DNA of 64,000 nucleotides from Gonapodya sp. JEL0774 (Eukaryota > Monoblepharomycota > Monoblepharidomycetes > Monoblepharidales > Gonapodyaceae), in contig JADIIX010000019.1 of the NCBI GenBank assembly GCA_027604505.1, forward strand, positions 158,687-222,686. Reading direction: 5' to 3'. Shown here one piece after another: positions 24,201 to 35,854 of the stretch. Position numbers and translations under genes: made by a program. The notes beneath the pieces are model-generated. The model saw nothing but the letters and a program-made list of their open reading frames with translations, was not told where the DNA came from and did no database searches. Positions within the stretch are counted from its first letter, which is position 1; every line of letters starts with the position of its first letter.

Positions 24201-25227
24201 CAGGCGCGTGTGGTGGGTCCAGGATCACTGGAGCCGCTGCGGCCGAAGGAGATGACACCACAGACATGGCTGAAACGACCACTGGACTCTGTGCGGCTGT
24301 TGTTGCCACTACCGTAGCAGGCGTGTCCAAGTTGGGTAGACACACCTTCGCGACATCCCCGGTTTGATCAGCGACCGTGCTGACTAATACAGCATCTTTC
24401 GGGAGCCCTCCCTGCGACGCGCGCAGCGAAGCCGTCGCTGTGGATCCCAACAAAACTGAACCCCCACTGCCGCGGGTCTTTGGGTCACCGAGAAGTGCTC
24501 CAAAGCCACCACCACTAAAGCCGGATGCCGCTGACGGAACAGAAAGAGCGAAAGGCGTAACTGGTGGTGACCACGACGGGCTAGCAAGACTGGCAAACGA
24601 GTTGGCCAAAGCTGGATTTCGTAAAGGAGAATATGGGATTGGAGAGTGAGAGGTAGCGGGGAATGCAGAAGATGAAGGGTGAGTGCCGAGGGACAAGAAT
24701 GGGGACGTTCCCCGGTTTATGAGGGCGGAAGTTGACGAGGCGATACGATCCTAAGGTGGAAGAATATTTACGGCTGTCAAACACACCATCACGAAAAGGA
24801 GCGGAGAGACAACATCTGCTCTTTCTGTCTGCACTGAGAAGGTAATGTCTCGGCGTATTCTTGCTGCACTCACGTTCGCCATTCTCGCTCTAACCTCTCC
24901 CTCCAAATCACACACCCTCCCCTCTTTCGCCGCCCTCGCAGTCTCAAGTGCAGCCCACTGATCAACCTCTTGCCGAAATTGCCTCACCCTGACCCTGAGT
25001 TCCGCCCCACGGATGAGTTCATCATCGGCCGAATGCGAAATAGAGGCAACTGCGGATGAAAGAGTGGAAAGACGGGAGGTAATGGTCGAAGCATTGAGGG
25101 GGGGATAGTCATCGGGGAGGGGAGAGGCGGTGGATCTGAATATAACAAAGGGGCCTTGAGAAGTTGTCGGCTGAAAGTACGGTGATACATCACGGACTGG
25201 TCCATAACTCCGTCCCAACGACTCCAT
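21268..25227 (-). CDS. Large Ser/Pro-rich, mostly disordered protein of unknown function
   Basis: Two exons join in phase: 25227-24874 (118 codons) and 24750-21268 (1,160 codons plus stop), giving 1,278 residues. Residues 45-118 form a probable short coiled coil (LRVRVRQFRQEVDQW...). The rest is low-complexity Ser, Pro, Thr and Arg with scattered SRSR/SRSP patches and several acidic-basic stretches (for example SEADSDREAEPRRRGRSRG). A short ordered helix may sit at about residues 350-400 (DFELSAEAIEDRLRDLEEGW). It has no membrane segment, signal peptide or catalytic motif that I recognise. The many SP/TP and RS sites suggest a phosphorylated scaffold. The ORF of more than 3.4 kb without a stop is strong evidence that it is coding; all plus-strand frames across it are shadows. 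Confidence 0.8.
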
Positions 25228-26404
25228 GATAGCGTCGCTTTATTGGTAGTGCAATTTTCTGTTCTTCAGCTTGCGCCCGACACCTCCGTCCGAGGTTCAG
25301 CCAAAAATCGGAAGGAACTGGTGTTGCCAAAGTTGGCTCACACTCATTCCCAGTTTTTCCTAGCAATTGTGTCGTCCATTTTGTCACACTAACTGGTCTG
25401 ATTCTCTCCAACTTCGAAGAAACCTACACTCCGAGCTTACCTGCGCATCCCCGACTCTTCAAGTGTCTGCATCCTGATCGGCACATAAGGATCCACTGGA
25501 ATTCCACTTGCATAGACGCTCCTACTTATCACGCTCCCAAAACTTGTCACGGAGTTCGCAGTGAGTGATCTTTTCACCCCCCTATCTGGAGAGAGCGATA
25601 CGGAGCTTGGTGGCACTTCCTCAGACTGCATCTCCCAATGGCCGGCCTTCGCTCCTGGATGGCAAGTCTGATGTAGAATTTTCAACCAAGGTTTCGGCAA
25701 CCATATCATCCTTGTGGTGTGGCGGCATGACCATAGTCGCATCCCCTTTTATACATAAATCCATTCACGGAATACACCTATCGGCGACTACGTGCGAGCA
25801 ACATCTTAAGGCAAAGGCAAAGTTTCCAACGCAGCTGCTTGCGGAACTGTTGGGTGTGTCTCCAAAGACCCTGTGCAGATGGATCACATCTCTAGGAGTT
25901 CGCAACTTACCTACTAAAAGGCCGAAAACAGAAGTACGCTGCGGACTTGGAGTTTTAGATTTGCCGGGGATTGAAATTATACCCGCGAGGCCTTCAAGGC
26001 GGAAGGGAGCAGGGGAGACTCCATTTGAATTCAATATGTGGGTTGAGTTCGAACAGGCATTTAGCTTCAAAATTTACAGGAATACAATAGAATGTAGTAA
26101 TGGAAAAGATTTTTGGATGATTGGAGTGTTTACCTCATGGAGGCTGAAGTGTGAATGGTTGTCCACAAAAACTCGGAGCAGGTCCACCACTAGAGAAGGG
26201 AAACATTTGTACCGCATTCCTTCCACCCAACCAGCAACAGACTCTTCAGCAACCCCCTTCACATTGATATGCAGAACCTAACCCTCACACTCTCACATAA
26301 GTTTTCATTCTCCTGGTCAACGTGGTAAAAGTAATATACCACAGCAAAAAAGTGACAATATAAGTACTCCTGCCTCAAGCTTGATCCCCTCCTGGCCCAC
26401 CGTT
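25228..26404. other. 1.2-kb unassigned interval with open frames on both strands
   Basis: Between the start of the Ser-rich gene and the stop of the Rieske gene. It holds a 238-codon plus-strand open frame (listed separately) and minus-strand open stretches at 25437-25742 and 25765-26070. No model is clearly better than the others. Confidence 0.4.
25565..26281 (+). CDS. Possible hypothetical protein with a helix-turn-helix-like segment
   Basis: A 717-nt open frame, long for chance in this composition. The first ATG in frame is at about 25728, which would leave about 184 residues. Inside it, LLAELLGVSPKTLCRWITSL has the spacing of a helix-turn-helix of the transposase/resolvase type, followed by a basic stretch (RNLPTKRPKTEVR). 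No catalytic domain follows. The minus strand is also open over part of the interval, so this could be the antisense shadow of an unrecognised minus-strand exon. I recognise no family. Confidence 0.25.
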   Translation: MIFSPPYLERAIRSLVALPQTASPNGRPSLLDGKSDVEFSTKVSATISSLWCGGMTIVASPFIHKSIHGIHLSATTCEQHLKAKAKFPTQLLAELLGVSPKTLCRWITSLGVRNLPTKRPKTEVRCGLGVLDLPGIEIIPARPSRRKGAGETPFEFNMWVEFEQAFSFKIYRNTIECSNGKDFWMIGVFTSWRLKCEWLSTKTRSRSTTREGKHLYRIPSTQPATDSSATPFTLICRT

Positions 26405-27479
26405 TCAATTGCCCCTTGTCATGATCCACTTTGCGCCACCGTAGGTTGAAACGGCCTCCCACTCCAAAACCTCGAGCATAGCCACTTCGGCAGCGCCAGA
26501 GCCCGGCGGGAGGACGTACTCGATGAATATGTAGGGTTCGGCTTTGAGCTCCGATTCCGGTGTGTGTGGTGCAGGTGGTGCAACGGAAGTCTCGGCTGAT
26601 GTGGGAGAATGTTCGTGTTGAGGGTTCCCTGAGTCGGTGGAAGGAGCAGGAGCAGTAGTGGGGAGGGAAAGACGGATGGATGTGCGAAAGGCAGTAGCAT
26701 CGACGTGGTCGAGGCGGCGTTCCATGAAGAAGCAGGCACCGGTGACGAGGTCGAAGTCGTAGCTGTGGAGGGGGCAGCGGATAGCTGGCACCGCGATGAG
26801 GACATGAAAGCGGAGACGATTGCATAGAACCATTTATGAGCGACGCAGCAAGTGCGATATGGCGAAGATGAGGGTGGAAACTTCAGTCTCAACAGGCCCA
26901 CCATCCCTTTTCCCTGAAGAACACGGAAAGTGCCAAACACTTACCGGGCCGCCCATCTGTCGTCTTCAGTTCCTCGATATCACCCAACTCGAGCGGCCCT
27001 CCCATGTGCGGGCATGAGGCTTGCACTGCGAACACGTCCACTCCCAAGTCCCTCAGATCGTTTTCGGGAACGAGGACTCGCTCAGGAACCACATTTTCCG
27101 CAGAAACCTCTTCTAGCCGCTGTCTCACTTTCTCAACGATAGCATCTACAGCCTTGTTGATTCTATCCTTACCACCCTTCTTTTTCGCTACTTCCAGTTC
27201 GGGGATGGGTCTTGCAACGACAGCGAGTTCTCTGCGTTTCGGTTCAGCGAGTGATTCACCACCTGCAGACGCATACTTTTTAGCAAGAGCGAGGTCGCGT
27301 GCGGATGGGGGACAAAGAAGGGGAAGGAGAGCACGGGCCGTTGGCTGGGAGAGAAGAGTTCGAAGAGGAAGCGATTGTAGCCAGATGGCAATAGGCGGTG
27401 ACTGGGGCGTGACTGCCGATTCCGATTGGGGGAGACGCGATTCTGCTGCTGCGGGTGAAGATGGAGGAGAATCCGCCAT
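26405..27479 (-). CDS. Rieske-type [2Fe-2S] domain protein
   Basis: Exons 27479-26945 and 26784-26405 join in phase (915 nt, 304 residues). The cluster ligands are split by the intron: QASCPHMGGPL (first Cys-x-His pair) in exon 1, and AIRCPLHSYDFDLVTG (second Cys-x2-His pair) at the start of exon 2. The N-terminal 120 residues are Pro/Ser-rich and then helical and basic. After the Rieske fold the C-terminal part has an acidic, Pro/Ser-rich insert and ends in a short beta-rich segment (YIFIEYVLPPG). There is no oxygenase catalytic domain, so it resembles stand-alone ferredoxin-like Rieske proteins (RFESD type) that transfer electrons. The partner is unknown. It is divergent from the MFS transporter, with 104 bp between the start codons. 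Confidence 0.85.
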
Positions 27480-27583
27480 CAAAAAGTCTGAAAATATAGT
27501 CTATTTTGGTTCCGGAATGCCTGCTGTGTCAATGGGCAGGCAGCTGACAACACAGCGTTCCAATATACCAAATCCAAAACACT

Positions 27584-30107
27584 ATGAAATCTACTTTTCC
27601 CGAATCTGACCAAACAATGGATGGATCCTTGGCGTCTCAGTCCCAGGAAAGTTCCGCCAGCTCATTCGAAAAGCTACCATTGGAGGAAACGAATCTTGAC
27701 GTACCGTCTCAGGAAACAGGTATAACTCAGTTCAATCCTTTTAAATACCCATCCACATCTTGGGTGTCGAATATAGCATTCCAGAAACATACGTACTCGA
27801 TTTATGTTCGCTTCCGACCCGCCGCAGATTCTCCTCCACCGCCGCGTCAGATTGCAATTGTCGTGCTGTGTCTCGGGATTGGTCAAATGCTTGCAAGTCT
27901 TGACGGAACCGTTGTGGGTGCGTTGCCCGCCTGCTGCATTGTCGATTCGGACCTCTACTAAAGTCTGACGTCACAGCAACCATGCTCCCGACCATCAGCA
28001 GGGATTTCAACGATACTTCATCTTATTCATGGGTCGGGAACGCGTATCTGTTGAGTTGGTAATCCACACTCGAGCAAGATTACATGACAGAATCCACTCA
28101 CCCATGTATTCCACCAGCGTCGACCGCCCTTGCGCCCATCTGGGGTAAAATTTCTGATATATGTGAGCTGGGCAGTGGCTTCGCTATCTAACAGATAAGA
28201 AGACTTGCTTAAGACCGCATATTTCACCATCTTGGTAGTTGGTCGAAAACGGATGCTCATCGCATGCGTGCTCATGTTTATGGTTACTTCTGTCATGGCA
28301 GCCCTAGCTACGAATATGGTGAGAAGCAACAATCACGCGCCGGAATGGCACCGAAACCATCGCACCTACTCAAATGCCCTCTTGCGTATGCTCACTCATT
28401 TCTCTCCAATCACGACCAACGAAAGTGCAGGCAGTGCTCATTACCGCCCGTGCCCTTCAGGGGATTGGGGGTGGTGGCATTTCAGGACTCACCATGGCCA
28501 TTATCGGGGAGATCATATCACCTCGGGAGCGTGGCAAGTATCAGGGAATCTTAGCCTCAACCACCGGTTTAGGCGCCATCATTGGCCCGTTTGTGGGTGG
28601 GATCCTAACCGATAAGTTGTCGTGGAGGTTCGGGTTCTGGATAAATATTCCACTGGGAGTGGTTTCCATTGCGGGTACGTGGGAATGGTTCCTCAACTTG
28701 TCCACTTAACCCACCTTTCACATCCCGCTCCTCTATTTTAAAGGCTACGCTCTTTTTATTCACCTCCCCTCGCCGACGGGCACTTTGCGCACTCAACTCG
28801 GCCGTGTGGACTGGTTAGGCGTTGTACTCTCCACTGCCGGGACCTCCCTCTTTCTTCTAGGTCTCACATGGGGAGGCGTCACATTTCCATGGGTCTCTGG
28901 ACAAGTTCTTGGCTCCTTTGTCGCCTCCGTGGTTTTGATGTTGGCCTTTGTCTGGTGGCAGACCAAGGCAGAGGAACCGGTTGTCTCGCCAAAACTTTTT
29001 CAGTCGAGAAACTACACCATCATTAATGTTGTGTTCTTTTGTGTCGGGCTGGTGATTTGGAGCATATCGTATTTCGTCCCAGGTGCGAGCCAGATGAAGA
29101 TTGGGTGCAGTTGCGCATCCTCGTTCGAAGCGCCCGATTTCCCCCAAGCGTCACTCACCATCGCGGTTCGTTTTGGCTTCCTTGCCTTTCTATTGCGCTT
29201 GTGCAGTTTATTTCCAAGAAGTTCTCGGGCTTTCCCCAACGGATTCTGGGGTGCAAAGCCTTCCGTATATGGGCGGTTTCATCACCATGAGTATGCTGGC
29301 AGGATACTTGATCGCATGGAGTGGACAGTACGTCATTTCCGGTCTCCACTTACTTTGTCTCGTTGTACGTTGCGCTTGAGCTCAATCTTCCGTTCGCTCT
29401 ACATCAGGCTCCTCATATTTCCACGGATTGGTCTCGTCATCACATCGGTTGCTGTGGGTCTCCTGTCGACTCTAGGACCTGACAGCTCCAAGTTTGTTCA
29501 GCTCTTTTCTCAGGCGATCGCAGGAGCGGGGCTTGGGTGGACAAATTCTGTGCGTTGAAGGGTGGAAACCATGATTCACCAATCTCGCAAAGCTCACTCC
29601 GTCTGGTCTGCAGCCCTCCACCGTCTACGCGCAAGTGAATTCACCAACAGATATGATCGGCCCGGGTACTACCGTAGTGCAGTTCACGCGAGCACTGGGA
29701 TCTTGCGTTGGAATTGCTATGTTTACGGCAATCTACCAAAATGTGGCCACCGCCAGACTACCAGCGTTGGTGGAATCTGTCCAGAAAGTGTATGGACTGA
29801 CTGAGTCGCAGATGCAGGTGGGCTTGGTATTGGATTTATCAATATTTTTAGTTTGTTCGTGAAGTTCTTGGTTTTTTTACCCAAGTTGTTTTTGGAGATG
29901 AGTGGCTCCGAAATCCCTACCGAGATATCCTCCATCCCCCCAATCGCCCTTTCTGCCCTAAGAGCCGCACTCGCTGAAGCTCGTTCCGACGGACTTCGGA
30001 TATGTTTCCTCACGGGGATTCCTTTCGTCATCCTGGGATGGGTGCTCACGCTCTTCCTGCAGCATGTAACTCTGCGAAAAACTGCAGCGGTGAAAATTAG
30101 CAAATGA
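27584..30107 (+). CDS. Major facilitator superfamily transporter, DHA2 (14-TM) drug:H+ antiporter type
   Basis: Proton-driven efflux pump family of the plasma or vacuolar membrane. After a Ser/Glu-rich cytosolic N-terminus, exons encode TM1 (IAIVVLCLGIGQMLASLDGT, with the conserved D-G-T), TMLPTISRDF and WVGNAYLL (TM2), the loop FGRKRM region between TM2 and TM3 (KRMLIACVLMFMV), ARALQGIGGGGISGL (TM4 motif B), PRERGKYQGILASTTGLGAIIGP (TM5 antiporter motif C), WRFGFWINIPLG (TM6), then RVDWLGVVLSTAGTSLFLLG and later segments up to a final TM (FVILGWVLTLFLQHV). About ten exons with short introns are needed; the 3' half is less securely joined. The start at 27584 is the first ATG in frame; a second lies at 27618. 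The substrate is not predictable. It converges on the sterol-desaturase gene, 131 bp away. Confidence 0.88.
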
Positions 30108-30238
30108 GGTCTCATTGCCTTGTTTGCTATTGTTTTTGTAATCCTTTCCCGGACGGACTTTGCAGCAAATCTTATTGTAATGCCTCAACATCCATCAGAA
30201 GTCAGAAGTCGCACTAGTAAAATATATTAATGATTGGT

Positions 30239-31523
30239 TCACTCCATTTTCTTCTCCAATGAACTTTTCCATTTCCAGTAGGTCGCACTCGTGCCAAACG
30301 CGTCGTCCCATACGGTGAGCCAGTTGGCATCTTTAACATCGAATTCTCATTCATAAGCATAACTTGAGGAATCAAGCACAATATCACAATAAACTTACAA
30401 TTTCCCATGTTGTGGGAATGATGCCAATCGTGCTTCTCAGTTCCCTTTGGCAACCACGGAAATTGGTAGCCTGCGTTGAGAATGGGAAACTTCATTTTCA
30501 AATGAATTTTGTGATCTAAATCCAGGCGCAAACCTCACCACTGTGTGTTAAAATGTTCTGGAATTGACCCCACGCCCTCCAACACAAGAATGTAAAGAAG
30601 GGCATATGGACAAGGTAACACCAAAACAAGGAGGGGATCAGTATGGTGATGAATATCTCTGGAATCGAATTGTGGTTGGTGGCCTGATTTGATGCATTAA
30701 GTCCAAAAGCAACTGAAAGTGGACTACATGAAACTCACAAAGACGGTGACGACGTGGTACTCGTGATGCTATATCAAAGGTGACAGGTCAAGTTTTCGAG
30801 CTGATTTGGCCCTTGTGAATACCTCACCCTCTTATGCAAGTTTTTGTCTTATTGTGCATGGGGAGCGACGTCATCAAAAGATGGGCATCGCTGAGAGTTG
30901 GTGAATTTGAACTCACACAGCCAAGAGTTCTCATGACTTAAGCGGTGCCACCAATAGAAGAAAGCCTCCGACAAGAAAAATGTTATCAAAATTTGGGTGG
31001 CAAACGTGGAGACGTCAATCGGAATAGGCTTTGATAAGCTTCGTGATGACACAAACACGATTAACTCCTCCTGCTGTCGGAAATGTTTGGGGAACCAAAG
31101 ACCTTACTCCATCCACCATTGATACCATAGTAGCCAGACCCCAGAAAGTATAACAGGAGTTTCCAGGAGGTGCGCTCGTAGCATACCGGAAGACGTCGAC
31201 TTTTCGAGGGCAGTGTCCGATGTCTTCTGCTGAATTTTGTATCTCAAAAGCAGTCCCGACCTGGCACGAATGCAGTGAAACTTCCGTAGCGATCTTTGTA
31301 GCTTGTTAGAACAGCTCACTTGTCCGCAGCTCGAAAGAAAAGGAACAGTGGAAGAAATGCGAGCTCCTCGACAAGGACTGTGAACATCTGCAAACCATTG
31401 CAACCGATCGGGAAGACTTGGCGAATAAAAAAAGCCAGTCCACATAAATCTTACCACAAAAGTGAGAGTGTCTCCAATCGATGTGCGAGTCGTTTGGACG
31501 GCGTCATCAATCCACGAAAGCAT
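30239..31523 (-). CDS. Sterol desaturase / fatty acid hydroxylase superfamily enzyme (ERG25/FAXDC2-like)
   Basis: Integral ER-membrane di-iron enzyme. Read from 31523: MLSWIDDAVQTTRTSIGD, membrane-associated segments, then ATQILITFFLSEAFFYWWHRLSHE (first His motif, HxxxH), a 20-nt exon 30847-30828 and a 30-nt exon 30768-30739 that together give YKNLHKRHHEYHVVTVF (second motif, HxxHH), then FITILIPSLFWCYLVHMPFF, and HDWHHSHNMGNY (third motif) followed by SLTVWDDAFGTSATYWKW and the stop at 30239. The three motifs and their spacing are those of C4-methyl sterol oxidases and related hydroxylases. All His ligands are present. The exact substrate (sterol C4-methyl or other) is inferred only at family level. 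Confidence 0.85.
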
Positions 31524-31822
31524 GATTCACCTCTTCGATCTCGTGATCGGAGAGTTCTAACGATGCGTGAGAGTTTTTCTTCGTCAAAGGTCACCGAAGA
31601 CCGTACACGTCGACTGATGTGATTAGGTTGCAAGTCGCGATCGCCAAGGTTTAGAGGGATATCGGTCTTTCAGAGGGAACAGATCTGAAAGGTATGTGTG
31701 TGAGCCATGCGGACTTCACCGCCCGCACTGAGTCTGCCAACCAAAAACGTCTGTCAAACCAGATTAATGAGAGAGTGTGCTATGCTATGTATTAAATATC
31801 AAGTATAGTGTGCCCCACTGTA

Positions 31823-34800
31823 TTATCGCGTGACCCCATCAGAGTCCCCAGCTACTTTGAATCCACCGCCCAAGAACTTGGGACCGTTCTGAATCACAGG
31901 CAGAACTGGAAACGCCAACGGGATACCATCGCGATTGTGCTGAACCTTCTGTACACCTGGAGCAAGGCCACCAGAATATGTCGCAGGATCCATTATCCCA
32001 CCGCCGCTCTTCGCCAAGCCCTCCAAGAGTCCCCGCACTTTGGCTTCACGTCGCTTCTCGCTGTCGCCGGCTTTCCTGCGTTCCTCAAAAAATCTCTTCT
32101 TGTTGTCTTGAACCTCTCGATTTAATCGACCAATCTCCATTTTGTGTTCAGCCTCTCGTGCTACGTACATGGTAAGCTCGGAGGAAATAGCACGAGTCTC
32201 ACGAGTCTTGCGCGTGACATCAGCTTTTAGCTTGCGATTCTCCTCAAGGATCTCATCCGAAGGTCGCATTTTCGATAGAAGTGCCTTGATTTTCTGATAA
32301 GAATTTGATACTGTGGTCAGAGACTGCTCTCGGGAGCATAGTTGTGTGGTGAGCTGAAGGAGACGGTGTTGGAGGAAGTGGAGCTTCGATATCAGTTCCG
32401 TCGTGGCGGGATCCGTACCAGCCAGTGCACGCCATCGATGAAGATTCATTGGGGTAACGAGCTCCTCTATGAAGCGAAGCTCGAGTTGTGTGTTTGCTCA
32501 ACTGAAATCACATCGTGGAACGTCCTTCTCACCTTCCAGAACCTTCACACGCATCCTCTCCCTCATCCACTCTTTTTGCAACCGTACCACCTCGCTTTTC
32601 AGACCATCAATGCCTTTTCCACGATCTTCCAGCAGTTTTTTCTCCCTTCGGAGTCTCTTGACTTCCAGCTTCAGCACTCTGATGTCCTCGGTTCTCTCCA
32701 GGTACGCCTTCTCCCCACGCTCAAGTACCCGGGTTTGAAGCGACAATTTTTCTTGCAAGAGAGAGAGTGTAGTATCGAGTCCTTGTATGTTGGAAGACAG
32801 TGTGTCTCGCTCGGACGTGAGTGCGGAGAGGTTTGTTTGAAGACGTGCTATTGTCCGTTGGTTTTCAGAGATCGTGTGCTGTAGATGAGAGTGCTCTACT
32901 TGCTACAGCATAATGTCGAATGAAGCGAGGAGAGAAAAGTGGAATGTAGGCTTGTAAATTGCTACAACCGAACACACACGGCTATGAAGGTGGGCCTACC
33001 TGACTCTTGAGCAATTCCGACCACCTATCATTTGTGAGCTCAAGCTTAGCAATTTGAGCTGTGAGCTGCTCTTTTTCTTTCTCGAACTTGGATGCTTCGA
33101 ACCGTGCCTTGGTGATGTCTGCATATTGGAAGAGTCTCTTTTCTATAGTCATTCAATTCGAAGGCGAGCGCGACAAAAGAATACCTTTGTCTTTGGCAGC
33201 AACTTCTTCCTTGAGTTGCTCCAGTTGATGAAGCACAATCTTGAGCTTGCGTTTCGTCTCGCCGATTTCATCTTGCGCTTCGAGCAGGGATGACGAGTAG
33301 TGGTTCCGGTCTGCTCGCACAGTCTCATAGAGAGCCTAATTGTGGGGGTAAATCATCCATTGAGTTGCATTCCATGCTAGTAACGTGTCCTCGAGTATCA
33401 CCTGTTGTTCCTCAATCCTCTTCTCCATCTCCACGATGCGCTTCTTCGAGTCCAACACGGACATATCTTTCATCTTGGCTGCTTCAACAGCGGCATCTAG
33501 TTGTCCCTGTAGAGCGGTTTGCTGAGAAAGGTGAGTGTCGAGAGTGCGCTCCAGGTGGAAAATGAGCTGTGTGAGAGAAAGAGCGGTAGCGGCATTGGAG
33601 TAAGCTCAAACCCTCCCGCAAACGCACCCGAGACGTACCTTCCTCATTTTCGCTGCCTCTGCTCTGTAGCTCTTCATTTCCTCCTCAACGTTGTCCTTTT
33701 CCTGCTCCTTAAGCTTCACCGCGTCCGCCTGACGTTTAGCGGCAGCTACCGCGCGGACCAGCTGCTGTGTAACAATGTCGCGGTCTCGTCCAGCTTCCGA
33801 TATTGAGTTGTTCGCCTGCGTGAGATCCGTGGTCGCGCGTTGGAGAGAGTCTTTGGTGGAGTCGAGGGTGCTCTGTGTGGAAGTCCACGGTCCAGTACAT
33901 TGTACAGAGTCAGAGTTCCAAGAATTGCGACTTGACTACATAATTTACGATCTCACATGCAAGCTTTCAATTTCCGCTTCCAAGAGCTTAGCTTTGTCTT
34001 CGAATGCTTTGGCCTTCTTCTCCATTGCCACGGCTTTCTTCTCCCACTTTCTCGCGCCCTCCTTCTCTTTATCCTTGCCATCGTCCATGGCCAGCAGCTC
34101 CTGCTCCAATAACCGCATTTGCTCCACATATGCCGCGTTCTGAACCAGAGCCTTGTCGTACTCGTGGTGCAACGCAGAGAGCTTCTGGTTCAGATGCGTT
34201 CCAGCTGCAACCGAGGCATCTGTCTTTGTCTTCTCAGCAGTAAGGGATTCGGCGAGCGTCCGGACCTCTGCCTTCAGTTTGGTGATTTGGTGGTTAAGGG
34301 ACTGGATCTCGGAATCTTTCCTGGGCACGGTCTCCAGAGTGACGGCTTTAAGTTGAGACTCGATCCGCTCCCGTGCGCGGATCTCGCGATCGGCGAGCGC
34401 GCGTTGGGCACCGAGATTGTCGGAGAGGGATGCGACTTCGGCAGCGAGTGAGGACGAGTCGGCGGAGCAGGAGGACAGCTCGGCGCGGAGGGCGGTCATC
34501 TGGTCGTGGAGGTTGGCGATGATCACATTCGATGAGGCGAGCTGGGCGGCGAGCTGTGTGGATTTCTGTCGGTCGGAACGTTGAGGGTGAGCACAGGTCG
34601 AGGTTTGAAAGGATGCCGTTCACAATCTCTCACCTCTTGAGAAGCATCGTATTCTTCTTGAGTGTACTTCCCACTGTTCCTGAGCTCGGATGGGTCCGCT
34701 TTCATTGGCGGACCTGCTTTCTCGTCCACCACCACGGCAATGTCCTCAGCTGAGCCCAAGTCCCTTGCTTTCTTTCCTGCGAGTTCTCTCTTGAGAGCCA

Positions 34801-35560
34801 TGTTCTCTGCAGTCATAACATGGAGTGCCTCGCGGACTTTGACCTCTTTCTCTTGCAGCTCCTCGATTGTTGTCTCCTGCCGATGTTGTTGCTTGTCCAA
34901 TTGAGTGAGCCTGGTCTTGTAATCCACTGCAAGCTTGAGACACGTCTGAAAATGCACCGAAGATTCTCGAATATGGTCCCGCAGCGAGTCACAGCGCTCA
35001 ATGAGCTGGCGCTCGGTGTCGCGAGAAGTCATTAGAGCTTGTATCGCGCGCTCAAGCTCGGTCCTAAGTGCGGACGTAGCTACATCAGCATCACTTTTAG
35101 CATTCGCAGCGTTGAGGGAGAGCGCTACATCATCCACTGCACGGCGAAGGGTTGTAGCGATGGTCTCAGCGTCTTCATTTTGAGGCTTCTCGCTGTCGTC
35201 CGTGTGGCTGTTTGAGAAATTTTGCGATCCACGAAGTGTAGAATCTAAGCCAGTGCCCATTTTAAGGCCTACCTCGGCCAGTTTTGCGAGTGTTGAGAAG
35301 TCTGGAGGGAGAGAATTAATGTCTTGAGGCATGGTGTGTGGAGCGTGGGATGCATCTCCTGTTGTGGGAGAATGATCAGACGACGGTTGGAGTTGATGAT
35401 TCAAGTCTTTGTGGATTTCCGAAGAGGAGGACGCGAGCGTGAGAGTGTGTTGGTTGAGTGAGGTGGAGTGAGTGACAGTTTCTGTTTGGGATCCAATGGG
35501 AGCCGCATCCGATTTGAGAGTGTCATCGTCTTCTTGAGAGGACGCAGTGGAGACGTCCAT
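31823..35560 (-). CDS. CFAP58: CFAP58 (CCDC147), cilia- and flagella-associated coiled-coil protein
   Basis: CFAP58 is a conserved coiled-coil protein of motile flagella; loss in mammals causes sperm-tail defects. The first exon (35560 to about 34590) begins with a 110-residue Ser/Thr/His-rich disordered head and then enters the rod (TTLRRAVDDVALSLNAANA). Coiled-coil exons follow to 32450. The last exons carry the family-diagnostic C-terminus: NLHRWRALAGTDPATTELI, then KLHFLQHRLLQLT, then TRAISSELTMYVAREAEHK and EIGRLNREVQDNKKRFFEER. After these a Gly/Pro tail ends at 31823. About nine exons are separated by introns of 50-100 nt. The product is about 1,000 residues, somewhat longer than animal CFAP58 because of the head and tail. 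With DRC4 and CCDC146 it shows that the organism builds motile flagella. Confidence 0.87.
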
Positions 35561-35854
35561 GCTACGGTTGATTGTGCGATTGTCTTCTGTTCTTCCGCTG
35601 TCTTTGGTTCGTCGTGCACACTCGGGGTGTGGTCCCGGTGATCGGTGATCGGCCCCTCTGATCGACCAAAGCGACGCACACCAGAACTCACAGATGCAAT
35701 TCTATCTCTCCCCTCTCACGGTCTACCTACTATATTTGAGAACACCACTCCCCCCATCAAAAAAAAACTAAAAATATTCACATATGGTACTGATACATCT
35801 GCGTCAGGGCTACCCACACATATCTCATCACAATTCCAAGAAGGAACTCGATTC

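Noticed and set aside
21881-24367. Several plus-strand open frames of 100-240 codons
   Set aside because: They are shadows of the Ser/Pro-rich minus-strand gene, whose repetitive composition keeps other frames open.
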